Shown in pieces: positions 48,985 through 58,399 of a DNA stretch of 64,000 nucleotides. The notes under the pieces were generated by a model. The model was not told the DNA's origin and did no database searches. It saw only the letters and a program-made list of their open reading frames with translations. The position numbers and the translations under genes were made by a program. Each line of letters begins with the position of its first letter. The stretch's first letter is position 1. The stretch is from Thiohalocapsa sp. ML1 (GTDB lineage Bacteria > Pseudomonadota > Gammaproteobacteria > Chromatiales > Chromatiaceae). The stretch lies in NCBI RefSeq assembly GCF_001469165.1, contig NZ_JABX01000003.1, positions 158,470 through 222,469 of the forward strand, read 5' to 3'.

Positions 48985-49617
48985 TCAACCCGGTGGCAAT
49001 CCCTGCTCCGCCCCACCCGCGGCCGGCTCATCCGGCCCCGCAGCCGCGTCCGGCTCGTCGCCCCACTGGATGCTCAAGCCCTCGATGACGCGCACCGGCG
49101 TCTCGCCCGTCAGCCCCTGCACGTCCGGTTTGCCGTAGGCGCCGTCGAGGAGCCGGTAGATGGTCAGCACCCGGTCGGTGGGGTGCACCAGCCAGTACTC
49201 GCGCACCCCGCGGCGCTCGTAGAGGTCGCGCTTGACGGTGTGGTCCTTCACCGCCGTGCGCTTGGACAGGACCTCGATGATCCAGTCCGGTGCCCCGCGG
49301 CAGCCGGCGTCGTTGAGCTTGGCGGGGTCGCAGATGACGGCGATGTCCGGCTGCACCACGGTGTCGACCTGATCATCGGCCTCGTCCGCGCGCGGCAGGC
49401 GCACGTCGAACGGCGCCGAGTAGACCTCGCAGGGCTTGCCGAGGAGGAAGTTGCCGATTTGGCGGGTCAGCTCCACGACCATCTGCTGGTGCGGTCGCGT
49501 CGGTGCCGGGCACATGTCCCAGGCCTCGCCGTCGATGAGCTCCCAGCGTTCTTCCGCGGACCAGCGGCGGTAGTCGCCGTAGGTGAAGCGGCGCATCTTC
49601 AGGGCGGGTGCGTTCAT
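48985..49617 (-). CDS. Uma2 family endonuclease-like protein, copy B
   Basis: 210 aa, same domain layout as copy A (VQPDIAVICD, PDWIIEVLSK, REYWLVHP). It lies 12 bp after the His-rich gene on the same strand and may be co-transcribed with it. Differences from copy A are ELTRQIGNFLLGKP in place of ELTTQIHGFLRGKP and an altered last 13 residues. The duplicated unit includes about 100 bp of downstream flank (47890-48008 versus 48870-48984). Confidence 0.9.
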   Translation of the reverse strand: MNAPALKMRRFTYGDYRRWSAEERWELIDGEAWDMCPAPTRPHQQMVVELTRQIGNFLLGKPCEVYSAPFDVRLPRADEADDQVDTVVQPDIAVICDPAKLNDAGCRGAPDWIIEVLSKRTAVKDHTVKRDLYERRGVREYWLVHPTDRVLTIYRLLDGAYGKPDVQGLTGETPVRVIEGLSIQWGDEPDAAAGPDEPAAGGAEQGLPPG

Positions 49618-49629
49618 GTCAAAGGGCGC

Positions 49630-49989
49630 TCAGACCAGCGTTACGGGACCGTGATCGTCGCAGTGGTCGCCGTGCGGGTGGTGCAGGCGGCCGTCGACGA
49701 TGTAATCGACGTGGTCGCCATGCGGCACCGCCTCGTGCCCGCAGCCGGGGCCGTGGACGTGGCCGCTGTCCTGGCAGCCCGTCTCCCGGTGCTCGCAGCC
49801 GTCGGGGTTGGTTTCGCTGACCTCGATGACGTGCTCGTCGTAGTGCACCTCGCCGCCCTGTTCGTGCGGGTGGTGCAGGTGGCCGTCGTGCAGATAGTCC
49901 ACGTGATCGCCGTGGCGGATGGCTTGGTGGCCGCAATCGGGGCCATGCTCGTGGTCGTGGTGCGGATGGGTGTGGCAGGGCTCGGTCAT
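49630..49989 (-). CDS. His-rich metal-binding protein
   Basis: 119 aa from the ATG at 49989. No signal peptide. It is built of two repeats: HGPDCGHQAIRHGDHVDYLH with DGHLHHPH, and HGPGCGHEAVPHGDHVDYIV with DGRLHHPH, so each unit carries a C-G-H and an H-G-D-H motif. His, Asp and Cys content is very high, which points to binding of several Zn, Ni or Co ions. It precedes Uma2 copy B on the same strand. The enzymatic role, if any, is unknown; storage or buffering is an inference. Confidence 0.8.
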   Translation of the reverse strand: MTEPCHTHPHHDHEHGPDCGHQAIRHGDHVDYLHDGHLHHPHEQGGEVHYDEHVIEVSETNPDGCEHRETGCQDSGHVHGPGCGHEAVPHGDHVDYIVDGRLHHPHGDHCDDHGPVTLV

Positions 49990-50063
49990 CGGCCGTACTC
50001 CCGTGAGTTGGCTTTCCGGCGTCTCGGAACGCCGGGGTTGTCGGATAGGCACGCGGTCACGCG

Positions 50064-50162
50064 TGCCCCTTACAAGCGCTTCGCCTGCCGGCGCCGTCAA
50101 CGCACCTGGCCGCCGAAACACTTCGCAAGCATAGACCTTGACAGCGGTGCCCGCGCTGCGCG
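50064..50162. repeat. Cassette leader repeat, copy B
   Basis: Similar to 48749-48846; located upstream of the His-rich/Uma2 copy B pair. Probable promoter region. Confidence 0.7.
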
Positions 50163-50481
50163 CGTGGCGACGACGGATTCGTCGCGCGAGCGCCTCGCGC
50201 GCGCGGACGAGAGCTTGGCCGGCTCTGGTGGGCGCATCGGTGTAGGCCGGCCCCGATCACCGGATGCCCGTGCCGGGGCTGCGGGTTTGTCGGTGTCCCG
50301 TCTTGGCCCCGGGCCCCGCCTCCCGTGTTGACTTTGCGACAAGCTCGCCCCGTTATTGCACCGGTTCGATGCAATCACGGGCAATTCGATCGCCGATTGG
50401 AATGCCGCGTTGACTTGGCGAGGTGATCCGCAAGGATCGCGGCCCCAAAGCAAACCAGCAACCCATAGGAGCTCATGGGGC
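50163..50481. other. Gap upstream of the ParA-like gene
   Basis: About 320 bp, GC-rich, no supported gene. An AGGAG ribosome-binding site lies just before the ParA-like start. No obvious parS-like array of repeats was found. Confidence 0.4.
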
Positions 50482-51246
50482 ATGAGTCATATCCACTTCA
50501 TCGGGGGCGAGAAGGGCGGTGTCGGCAAGTCCGTTCTGGCACGTCTTCTGGCACAGTTTCACATCGACCGCAAGCTGCCCCTGCGGGCCTTCGACAGCGA
50601 CCGCTCCCACGGCGCCCTGCTGCGCTTCTACGGGGAGTTCTCGAGCGCCATCGATCTATCCGACTACGACAGCGTCGATCAACTGATGGAGGCCGCGGTC
50701 GAGACCGAGCGCAACGTCCTGGTGGACCTTGCGGCCCAGAGCAGCCGCCCCCTGTTCCAGTGGATGGCGGACAACGACCTCCTCGGCCTGGCCGCCGATG
50801 AGGGGGTGAAGGTGACCCTCTGGCACGTGATGGACGACGGCGCCGACGGCATCAACCTGCTGCAGAAGGTCTTCGACGAGCAGGGTGACCGGCTGTCCTA
50901 CGTGATCGTGCGGAACCTCGGCCGCGGCAAGGACTTCTCCGAGCTCGAGCGCTCCCGCACCCGCGCCGCCGCCAACACCCTCGACGCCCCGGTCATCACC
51001 CTGCCGGAGCTGCACGCCGCCACCATGCGCAAGCTCGACCATGGGGACCTGAGCTTCTGGGCCGCCAGTGAGAACAAGGCCACGGGCCTCGGGCTCATGG
51101 AGCGCCAGCGGGTGCGGGTGTGGATGCGCAAGGCCTACGAGCAGTTCGACTCCCTCGGCGCGGGCCGCTGCACCGCCGCCGCCCGCCCGACCCTGGTGGT
51201 CGCCGACGAGGCCCAGGCCCAGGCCCAGGCAGAACCGGCCGCCTGA
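50482..51246 (+). CDS. ParA/MinD-like P-loop ATPase
   Basis: 254 aa from the ATG at 50482. Deviant Walker A typical of SIMIBI ATPases: GGEKGGVGKSVLAR at about residues 8-21. The Walker B-like strand NVLVDLAAQSS and the later TLWHVMDDGADG and YVIVRNLGRG segments fit ParA-like proteins of the plasmid-mobilisation type that lack ParB partners. The last ~25 residues are alanine/glutamine-rich. No parB or relaxase lies beside it, so it may be a remnant of an integrated element. Confidence 0.8.
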   Translation: MSHIHFIGGEKGGVGKSVLARLLAQFHIDRKLPLRAFDSDRSHGALLRFYGEFSSAIDLSDYDSVDQLMEAAVETERNVLVDLAAQSSRPLFQWMADNDLLGLAADEGVKVTLWHVMDDGADGINLLQKVFDEQGDRLSYVIVRNLGRGKDFSELERSRTRAAANTLDAPVITLPELHAATMRKLDHGDLSFWAASENKATGLGLMERQRVRVWMRKAYEQFDSLGAGRCTAAARPTLVVADEAQAQAQAEPAA

Positions 51247-51270
51247 GATCAGCCAGCGCACCAGCCAGGG

Positions 51271-51325
51271 ACGGCAGGGCCGAGGGCCGAGGGCCGAGGG
51301 CCAAGGCAGCCCTCCTCGGTCCTCG
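51271..51325. repeat. GGGCCGAGG palindromic repeat
   Basis: Three or four GGGCCGA units then a complementary CCTCGG tract, just after the ParA-like gene; may end its transcript. Copies at 10083-10135 and 37219-37262. Confidence 0.65.
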
Positions 51326-51471
51326 GTTTTCCTGCGGCGTATCTGCCTGCGTTGGCATCGCGTTGGTCCCCTGAGAAACGTTCCCGGCCGAAGTCCCCGC
51401 CGCCGGCGACCGCCCAGCGATCTGCGTCGCCGCGGCGATCCCGGCCGCGGGCGCACGCATGGGGCGCCGGG

Positions 51472-51921
51472 TCATGCGATCTTGGCGATCGAAACAACGC
51501 GATGATCGAGACTCTGCGAATCCGGCGCCACCTCCGCGCCTTGCGCGTCTACGTACTGTTCCACCCGCACTTGGAGCGCGCCCAGCTCGGGGACATGGAT
51601 CACGCAACGCCGCCCGCCCTCGTCGATCTGCGCATGGAGCAATGCATCGCGCATCGAGCAGACCCAAGGGCCGGTGCCGTCGACGCTGTAGAGGGCATCA
51701 TTCAGCATGATCGCGGCATGGGAGTCGACCCGCAGGGTGCAGCGTGCGTCTGGATCGGCCATCAGCCGCATGCTCCGGAATGAGCGTGTCTTGCCGACGC
51801 TCGAGCCCCATTGCGGGGCCAGCTCCCGCAGGAAGCCGACCAGCTCCGGGTCGGTCATCAGCGCGGCCACCACGTTACGCACGCTTTTTTCGTCATCGTT
51901 CGGGGTTGCATTGTTGCTCAT
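51472..51921 (-). CDS. Hypothetical protein
   Basis: 149 aa from the ATG at 51921. No family recognised. N-terminal helical segment (VRNVVAALMTDPELVGFLRE), then a beta-rich part (CTLRVDSHAAIMLNDALYSV, CVIHVPELGALQVRVEQYVD). The upstream part of the same frame is low-quality and contains a relic of another gene, so the shorter start is preferred. It converges on the ParA-like gene and could belong to the same acquired segment. Confidence 0.5.
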   Translation of the reverse strand: MSNNATPNDDEKSVRNVVAALMTDPELVGFLRELAPQWGSSVGKTRSFRSMRLMADPDARCTLRVDSHAAIMLNDALYSVDGTGPWVCSMRDALLHAQIDEGGRRCVIHVPELGALQVRVEQYVDAQGAEVAPDSQSLDHRVVSIAKIA

Positions 51922-52169
51922 GGCATTGCCTCGTGTGACGGGGGTCGATGTTCGACATGGGGTCGCGCACCACGGACGGCAGCCGGGCTCGCCCGCCTGT
52001 CTCACCGCGGATCGCGGAACCAGGCGCCTCGGCAGCCGCGCGCGCCGGCCTGAGCGAAAACCGTCGCCAATCCTACGGGTTGAACGAACGCTAAGCGAGG
52101 GCGAGCGAGAACGCACTGGGCCGCGCCGTCCCTTCGGGTTGCGCTCGCCGGCATCCGCCGCGCGGCCGG

Positions 52170-52270
52170 AACAACAAGCCGACCGGGGTCGGACGATGCG
52201 CAGAATGACGATCTCGTCGTCGGCGACGGTGTAGGGCACGAGATAGGGCGTGCCGGAGGACGACCTGATC
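52170..52270 (-). pseudogene. Relic of a ParE/RelE-type toxin C-terminus
   Basis: The reading SGTPYLVPYTVADDEIVILR is the typical final strand pair of ParE/RelE toxins. No start or N-terminal helices remain and no antitoxin is adjacent. Confidence 0.45.
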
Positions 52271-52430
52271 GAGATCGACAACCGCTTCGTCAGAGGGGTG
52301 CCGGATGCTCGTTCGCCATGCTGCGTTCCGCAGGCGCCGGTGGCGATGGCCCAATCCGAATTTGCCACCCGCCGAGCCCGTCGGCACAATCCTCAGCGTT
52401 GACACCATGCCACGCCGGAGGGATGCCGCC

Positions 52431-55007
52431 ATGCCCCGTTCCCGCCACGACCACCAGGCCGACGATACCCGCCTCAAGGCCAACCGCGTCTTCACCGACC
52501 GCGACGCCCCCAAGGCCCAGTTCGACCAGGCCCGCGCCGAGCTGCCGCCGGACCAGCACCGGCTGCTGGTCTTCTACGGCGTCGGCGGTCAGGGCAAGAC
52601 CGCGCTGCGCCGGGAGCTGATGCGGCGGCTCGCGGCCGAGCAGCCCCGCCGCCACCGCTTCGGCGCCGTCGACTTCTACGTCAAGGACTTTCGCGACCCG
52701 CCCCGGGGCCTGCTGGAGCTGCGCCGGCGCCTCGGCGCGTCCGGCAAGATCCGCACGCCCGTCTTCGACGTCGCCATCGCCCGCTATTGGGAGCGGGCCT
52801 ACCCCGGCGAGGATGTGACCCGCGCCCTGGACGACCTGTTCAGCGACGGCGACGGCATCCTGAGCGAGCTGGCCCAGAGCGGTCGGGATGCCCTGGATCT
52901 GGCCGAGGACGTGCCCTTCGGCGTCGGCCAGACCCTCAAGCTCATCAACCGTGCCCACCGCTGGCTCAAGGACCGCGGCGCCCATCGCGCCTGCGCCGCC
53001 CTGGCCGACCTGCCCGCGCTGGAGGCCGACCAGATCGCCGAGCGCCTGCCCTGGTACCTCGGCCTGGACCTACAGGCCCACCGTGCCGACCACCCCGAGC
53101 AGGGCGCGCCCATCTGCTTTCTGGACACCTACGAGGCCCTCTGGAGCGATGCGCCGGACAAGACCGGCGCCGCCGCCGTCGAGACCGACGCCTGGGTGCG
53201 CGAGCTCATCAGTGCCGCCCCCGGCACCCTGTTCGTCATCCTCGGGCGCGAGCGCCTGAGCTGGGACCGGCGCTTCCCCGACGACGACTGGGCCGCGCTG
53301 CTGGCCGAGCAGCACCTGCTCGGCGGCCTGGCCGAGGCCGATGCGGACTGGTTCCTGTGCCAGATCCCCATTGATGACGCCGCCATCCGCCGCGCCATCA
53401 TCGACGGCGCCAGCGCCGAGAACGAGCCGGACCCGCCCCCCGGCGCCACCGGCGCCCACCCCTTCTATCTGGACCTGGCCGTCGACACCTGGCTCAAGCT
53501 CTGCGCCGCCGGCACGCCCCCGCGCCCGGGCCAGTTCGGCGGCACCCATGCCGATGTGCTCGCCCGCTTCCTGCGCCACCGCGACCCCGCCGAGATCGAG
53601 GCCTTGCGCGTGCTGGCCGGCCCCGCCGGCTTCGACCGCGACCTGTTCGGGGCGCTGATGGCGCACTTTCGCACCGGCTACCCAAGCACCCGCTTCCCCG
53701 AGCTGTGCGACCTGTCCATCATCGAGCCCGGCGCCGACGGCCGCTGGCGGCTGCACGCGCTGATGCGCGCGCACCTGCTCGCCGACCTGGACCCGGACCT
53801 GCGCCGCGCCCTGCACGCCTTCCTGTTCGAGTGGTACGACGCCCGCTGCCGGCCGCCGAGCCCGCGGGAGATCACCCCCGAGCACGAGACCGCGCTGCGC
53901 GAGGCCTTCGACCATCGCGACAGCGACGACGCCGAGGCGGCGCTGGGCTGGTTCTGGCAGCGCCAAACGGTCTTCTATGACGCCGCCCGCCACGGGCTGC
54001 TGGAGCCGCTCTGTCGCCGCGCCCTGGCGCTGGCCGAGGAGCGGCTCGGCGCCGAGCATGCCGAGACCGCCACCGCCCTCAACAACTTAGGCACTCTGCT
54101 CCAGGCCACCAACCGCCTGACCGAGGCCGAGCCGCTGATGCGCCGGGCGCTGGCCATCGATGAGGCGAGCTACGGCGCGGGGCATCCCGATGTCGCCACC
54201 GACCTCAACAACTTAGGCCTTCTGCTCCAGGACACCAACCGCCTGGCCGAGGCCGAGCCGCTGATGCGCCGCGCGCTGGCCATCGATGAGGCGAGCTACG
54301 GGGCGGAGCATCCCACTGTCGCCCGCGACCTCAACAACTTAGGCCTTCTGCTCAAGGCCACCAACCGCCTGGCCGAGGCCGAGCCGCTGATGCGCCGGGC
54401 GCTGGCCATCGATGAGGCGAGCTACGGGGTGGAGCATCCCGCTGTCGGCCGCGACCTCAACAACCTGGCCCAACTGCTCCAGGCCACCAACCGCCTGGCC
54501 GAGGCCGAGCCGCTGATGCGCCGGGCGCTGGCCATCGATGAGGCGAGCTACCGGGCGGAGCATCCCGATGTCGCTATCCACCTCAACAACCTGGCCCTAC
54601 TGCTCATGGCCACCAACCGCCTCGCCGAGGCCGAGCCGCTGATGCGCCGGGCGCTGGCCATCGATGAGGCGAGCTACGGCGCGGAGCATCCCGATGTCGC
54701 CCGCGACCTCAATAACCTGGCCCAACTGCTCCAGGACACCAACCGCCTGGCCGAGGCCGAGCCGCTGTCCCGACGCATGGTGCTGATCTTCCTCGCCTTC
54801 ACCCGCGACACCGGCCACCGGCATCCGCACCTTCGGGCGGCGATCGGCAACTATCGCGGGCTGCTGCTGGCGCAGGCCGAGGACCCGACCGAGATCGCCC
54901 CGCGGCTCGCGTCCCTCGGCCCCGAGGCCGGTCTCGACGAGGCGACGTGGGCGGCCCTGCTCGCGGAGCTGCTCGGGGAGCCGCCCGGGGCCGGCGGGGC
55001 GCCTTAG
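52431..55007 (+). CDS. STAND NTPase with TPR repeats
   Basis: 858 aa from the ATG at 52431, preceded by GGAGGGA at a good distance; earlier in-frame starts at 52407 and 52305 add non-conserved residues. The N-terminal NB-ARC-like ATPase has Walker A FYGVGGQGKTALR (about residues 47-59), Walker B PICFLDTYEAL and the sensor LFVILGRERLSW. A winged-helix region (ELCDLSIIEPGADGRWRLHA) leads to TPR units of the kinesin-light-chain type. Five 42-residue units plus a partial one are almost identical (LNNL..LL..TNRLAEAEPLMRR). STAND-TPR proteins sense ligands through the repeats and oligomerise; several are anti-phage. No effector domain is obvious. Confidence 0.85.
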   Translation: MPRSRHDHQADDTRLKANRVFTDRDAPKAQFDQARAELPPDQHRLLVFYGVGGQGKTALRRELMRRLAAEQPRRHRFGAVDFYVKDFRDPPRGLLELRRRLGASGKIRTPVFDVAIARYWERAYPGEDVTRALDDLFSDGDGILSELAQSGRDALDLAEDVPFGVGQTLKLINRAHRWLKDRGAHRACAALADLPALEADQIAERLPWYLGLDLQAHRADHPEQGAPICFLDTYEALWSDAPDKTGAAAVETDAWVRELISAAPGTLFVILGRERLSWDRRFPDDDWAALLAEQHLLGGLAEADADWFLCQIPIDDAAIRRAIIDGASAENEPDPPPGATGAHPFYLDLAVDTWLKLCAAGTPPRPGQFGGTHADVLARFLRHRDPAEIEALRVLAGPAGFDRDLFGALMAHFRTGYPSTRFPELCDLSIIEPGADGRWRLHALMRAHLLADLDPDLRRALHAFLFEWYDARCRPPSPREITPEHETALREAFDHRDSDDAEAALGWFWQRQTVFYDAARHGLLEPLCRRALALAEERLGAEHAETATALNNLGTLLQATNRLTEAEPLMRRALAIDEASYGAGHPDVATDLNNLGLLLQDTNRLAEAEPLMRRALAIDEASYGAEHPTVARDLNNLGLLLKATNRLAEAEPLMRRALAIDEASYGVEHPAVGRDLNNLAQLLQATNRLAEAEPLMRRALAIDEASYRAEHPDVAIHLNNLALLLMATNRLAEAEPLMRRALAIDEASYGAEHPDVARDLNNLAQLLQDTNRLAEAEPLSRRMVLIFLAFTRDTGHRHPHLRAAIGNYRGLLLAQAEDPTEIAPRLASLGPEAGLDEATWAALLAELLGEPPGAGGAP
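54078..54775 (+). repeat. Near-identical 126-bp tandem repeats in the STAND-TPR gene
   Basis: Five full 126-bp units starting at 54078, 54204, 54330, 54456 and 54582, and a sixth partial one. Most differences lie in the few codons for the exposed residues, so the array has expanded or been homogenised recently. Confidence 0.9.
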
Positions 55008-55281
55008 CACGGCCCAACCCGACAACCGACAGGCCACCGGCCCGCTGCCGCGCCGACCCATCGAGCTTGATCTTCATGCCACCTTCGGCAGCGGCGGGAT
55101 CGGCAGGTCTTCTCCCGATTCTCGTCGGCGATACCGGACGGAAGCGGGGCCGCGCAACCGCTGCTCGCGGCACGCGATGACGCGCCGGTTGAGCCAACCT
55201 CCTTACAGCGGTAGCCTGTGAGTAAGGAGGCGTCGGGTGAGCGCCCCGCATCAACCCAACAGCAGCCCAGGAGTCAAGTCC
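55008..55281. other. Gap between the STAND-TPR gene and the AbrB/PIN pair
   Basis: 274 bp without a supported gene. The last 15 bp contain the AGGAG ribosome-binding site for the antitoxin. Confidence 0.4.
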
Positions 55282-55524
55282 GTGTACGTTCGCATCACAT
55301 CCAAGCGCCAAGTCACCTTCCCGGCCAAGGTGCTCGATGCACTGGGCGTCGGCCCCGGCGATCAGATGGAGCTGGAACCCGGGCCGGACGGCTATGTGCT
55401 GCGAGCGCGGCGCATCCATCCGGAGCGCCTGGCCCCGCTGCGCAATAGGCTGCGGCGCGGACGCGGCACCTTCGACCTGGACCGCTTCCGCGAGGAGCCT
55501 CATGACCCCGCGTTACGGGATTGA
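55282..55524 (+). CDS. AbrB/MazE-type antitoxin
   Basis: 80 aa from the GTG at 55282, which has AGGAG eight bases upstream; a GTG at 55237 would add 15 residues without family support. SpoVT/AbrB DNA-binding fold: VYVRITSKRQVTFPAKVLDA, then LGVGPGDQMELEPGPDGYVL. The C-terminal arginine-rich part would bind the PIN toxin, whose gene overlaps by 23 bp. Expected to repress its own operon. Confidence 0.88.
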   Translation: MYVRITSKRQVTFPAKVLDALGVGPGDQMELEPGPDGYVLRARRIHPERLAPLRNRLRRGRGTFDLDRFREEPHDPALRD

Positions 55525-55924
55525 CACCTCCGTTCTGGTGCGCCTCGTGACCGGTGACCCTGAGGATCTCTACGCACTGGTTCGGGAGCGTCTGACGAGG
55601 CTGGTGACCGACCAAGGCGCGGTGCTGCTCGCGTCGAATCAAGTCATCGGCGAGGCCTACATTGCCGTCCAGCACCACTACGGCATCACCAAAGCCGAAG
55701 CCCGCGAGGGCCTGCGCGACGTGCTCCGCAGCGGACTCGTGGCGCCGCTGAACGGCAGCGCGGTGCTCGACGCACTGGCGGCGACCGGCGGCTGCGGTCT
55801 GCTCGACCGCCTCATCGCCAACGACTACGCGCGGGTGGAGCTGCGGACGCTCACGCTCGACCGACGCATGGCACAACTGCCCGAAGCCCAGCGTCTGGTG
55901 GTGGCCGAAGACCAGGAGAACTGA
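55502..55924 (+). CDS. PIN-domain toxin (VapC-like)
   Basis: 140 aa. PIN acidic residues: YGIDTSVLVRLVTGD at the start, ASNQVIGEAYIAVQ, and a later GCGLLDRLIANDYAR segment. The third acidic site is somewhat degenerate (the C-terminus reads LTLDRRMAQLPEAQRL), but the layout fits VapC ribonucleases. Co-translated with the AbrB-type antitoxin by overlap. Confidence 0.87.
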   Translation: MTPRYGIDTSVLVRLVTGDPEDLYALVRERLTRLVTDQGAVLLASNQVIGEAYIAVQHHYGITKAEAREGLRDVLRSGLVAPLNGSAVLDALAATGGCGLLDRLIANDYARVELRTLTLDRRMAQLPEAQRLVVAEDQEN

Positions 55925-56493
55925 TCCGCCGATGTCGGTCTTGCACGCCGTCGGATCTGACGCGTGCTGGATCGCGCGGCCTCGATGATCACGCCGAGCA
56001 CCTTGGCCGCTGCCTGCGTAGCGGAAAAGGGGTCAGAGCCCTTTTCTCGAATTGCTGAATTAGAACAACGCAAGCCTGGGGGCTTGCATCCACGCATTCC
56101 CGCGCTGGGTGGCCGGATGCTGGATTGCAAGGCCTGACCCTGACGCCTGACCTGACCCTGACGTCCCCTGACGCCCCCAAGACCTAACCCTCCCCCCCAG
56201 GGCACCGGTCTGCGCCTGGCCTGTCGGTTCTGATGCGCTCCGGAGATTGACCCGCGGAATGACCCGCGGCAACACGTCGGTGCCGCTTGGCCGGAGCGGC
56301 AAGATGCGGCGGCCCACGGCCGGGACGCCGCCACCGCGACGGCGCACAAAGCCGTGGCAAGCGCCGAGAAAGCCGCGGATCGGTTGCATCAGCCCGCGGA
56401 TTCGCCTACTCTGCGCGGTTTACTGTCGCCCCAGCACAGCAACATGCGTCGCCGGGCTCGACCCTCCGGCAACAACCTCCAGGTTTCAGGGCC
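55925..56493. other. Gap upstream of rpmE
   Basis: 569 bp. It contains a short palindrome of the form AAAAGGGGTCAGAGCCCTTT (about 56026-56046), a GC-rich tract of CCTGACC/CTGACG units (56133-56180) and no supported gene. The rpmE promoter should lie in the last 100 bp. Confidence 0.45.
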
Positions 56494-56694
56494 ATGAAAG
56501 CCGACATTCACCCGAAGTACCAAGACGTCAAGATCGTGTGCAGCTGCGGCAACGAATTCACGACCCGCTCCACGCTCTCCGGCGAGCTGCATGTCGAGGT
56601 CTGTTCCGCCTGCCATCCGTTCTATACCGGCAAGCAGAAGATGCTCGACACGGGCGGTCGCGTGGACAAGTTCCGCCGTCGCTACGGCCGCTGA
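56494..56694 (+). CDS. rpmE: 50S ribosomal protein L31, zinc-binding type
   Basis: 66 aa. Clear L31: [20 protein letters not shown], then [20 protein letters not shown] and the basic end VDKFRRRYG. The four zinc-ligand cysteines (CSC and CSAC) are present, so this is the Zn-containing C+ form. Longer in-frame starts upstream are not supported. A hairpin terminator follows at 56793. Confidence 0.97.
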   Translation: MKADIHPKYQDVKIVCSCGNEFTTRSTLSGELHVEVCSACHPFYTGKQKMLDTGGRVDKFRRRYGR

Positions 56695-56792
56695 GCGAAG
56701 GCCCTTGACGCCCCCGCCGGGTCGCCCGCTGACCCGGCGTCGCGCCGGCGCGCAACGCGTCGCCCGCGACTCCTCCTTGCATCCTTACCCCT

Positions 56793-56825
56793 GCCCGGGC
56801 CGCTCGGCAGCCGGGCCTGTTTTCT
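56793..56825 (+). terminator. Rho-independent terminator after rpmE
   Basis: Stem GCCCGG/CCGGGC around a short loop followed by CTGTTTTCT, about 100 bp after the rpmE stop. Confidence 0.75.
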
Positions 56826-57022
56826 ATTGCCCCGGATCAAAGTATCAGCGGGGGCAATGGTTCTCATTGGGCGCCCGGCTTGCGAAGCCGCAACGATCGG
56901 GACATGCTTCCGTCTTTGATCCGGGCGCCGCATAACCGACCCGTTGCCAGCGACGCGCGGCGCACCATGCCCGCGCATCGCCGCTGCCTGCGGCGTACCC
57001 AAGCCCACACCGAGAGCCGACC

Positions 57023-58282
57023 ATGTCGAACGACGAGAGCTTCGCCCACGCCGATGCGGAGCTGAATGCCGCGGCGCTGACCTACCACGCGGAGCCTACG
57101 CCGGGCAAAACCGCCATCGAGATCAAAAAGCCCGCGAGCACGCAGCGCGACTTGTCCCTGGCCTACACGCCCGGCGTCGCCGAGCCGGTGCGGCGCATCG
57201 CCGAGGACCCTGCCGCGGCCTATCGCTACACGAACAAGGGCAACCTCGTCGCCGTCATCACCGACGGCAGCGCCGTGCTCGGCCTAGGCGGCGTCGGTCC
57301 GCTCGCGAGCAAGCCGGTCATGGAAGGCAAGGCGGTGCTGTTTAAGCACTTTGCGGACATCGATGTGTTCGACATCGAGGTCTACGCGCGCCACCCGCAG
57401 GAGTTCATCGACACGGTGCGGCGCATCGCGCCAACCTTCGGCGGCATCAACCTCGAAGACATTGCCGCGCCGCACTGCTTCGAGATCGAGCAGATCCTCC
57501 AAGAGGAGCTCGACATCCCCGTCTTCCACGACGACCAGCACGGCACCGCGATCATCATCGCCGCGGGACTCCTGAACGCGCTGGAGCTCCAGCAGAAGAA
57601 GCTGGAAGACGCGCGCATCGTCGTGCTCGGCGCCGGGGCCGCCGGCATCGCGGCGATTCGGCTGCTGATCACGCTCGGTGCGCATCGCAACAACATCTTC
57701 GCCGTGGACCGCCAGGGTGTCATCCACACCGGCCGGCGCGACCTGAACCCGTACAAGTTCGGCATCGCCGCGGACACCGAGAAGCGTACCTTGGCCGACG
57801 CGATGGACGGTGCCGATGTGTTCATTGGCGTCTCGGGGCCGGACCTGATCCCGCCGGCGATGCTGGCGTCCATGGCGCCGCGCCCCATCGTCTTCGCGCT
57901 GTCGAACCCGGTGCCCGAGATTCGCCCGGAGGTCGCGTGGAAGGTCCGCGGCGACATGATCATGGCCACCGGCCGGTCGGACTATCCGAATCAGGTCAAC
58001 AACGTGCTCGGCTTCCCGTTCATCTTCCGCGGCGCGCTCGACGCGCGCGCGACGCGCATCAACGAGGAGATGCAGATCGCCGCCGTGCACGCGCTCAAGG
58101 ACCTGACGCACGAGCCGGTGCCGCAATCCGTGCTCGACGCCTATGGGCTGGACGCCCTGGCGCACGGCCCGGAGTACATCATCCCCAAGCCCTTCGACCC
58201 GCGGCTGCGCGGGCGCGTGGCGCCCGCGGTGGCCGCCGCGGCCGTGCGCAGCGGCGTTGCCCAGGCGCCGGCCGAGGGTTGA
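57023..58282 (+). CDS. Malic enzyme, single-domain form
   Basis: 419 aa. Oxidative decarboxylation of malate to pyruvate with NAD(P)+. Family motifs: [19 protein letters not shown] with the catalytic Tyr, [20 protein letters not shown], the [18 protein letters not shown] metal-binding region, FHDDQHGTA and the Rossmann motif [12 protein letters not shown]. It ends after the catalytic part and lacks the C-terminal phosphotransacetylase-like domain of MaeB, so it is the short form. Cofactor preference (NAD or NADP) cannot be read with certainty. It is followed by mdh and gltA on the same strand. Confidence 0.95.
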   Translation: MSNDESFAHADAELNAAALTYHAEPTPGKTAIEIKKPASTQRDLSLAYTPGVAEPVRRIAEDPAAAYRYTNKGNLVAVITDGSAVLGLGGVGPLASKPVMEGKAVLFKHFADIDVFDIEVYARHPQEFIDTVRRIAPTFGGINLEDIAAPHCFEIEQILQEELDIPVFHDDQHGTAIIIAAGLLNALELQQKKLEDARIVVLGAGAAGIAAIRLLITLGAHRNNIFAVDRQGVIHTGRRDLNPYKFGIAADTEKRTLADAMDGADVFIGVSGPDLIPPAMLASMAPRPIVFALSNPVPEIRPEVAWKVRGDMIMATGRSDYPNQVNNVLGFPFIFRGALDARATRINEEMQIAAVHALKDLTHEPVPQSVLDAYGLDALAHGPEYIIPKPFDPRLRGRVAPAVAAAAVRSGVAQAPAEG

Positions 58283-58399
58283 TCTGCGGCGTCGAGCCGA
58301 CGCGCGCCAAAGGCCGAACAACGGGGGCAGAGACCCCCGCTCGCTCACCGCAACGCCCGACATGCATCGCCATTCGGGCCCCTAATCGGAGGAGTTACC

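Noticed and set aside
49641..49946. Second protein in another frame over the His-rich gene
   Set aside because: Thr/Ala-rich shadow produced by the CAC/GAC-rich repeats of the real gene.
50482..51246. Plasmid origin or partition locus
   Set aside because: The ParA-like gene has no parB, no iteron or parS array and lies between chromosomal genes.
54078..54775. CRISPR-like array
   Set aside because: The regular repeats are 126 bp, coding and in frame; they encode TPR units without spacers.
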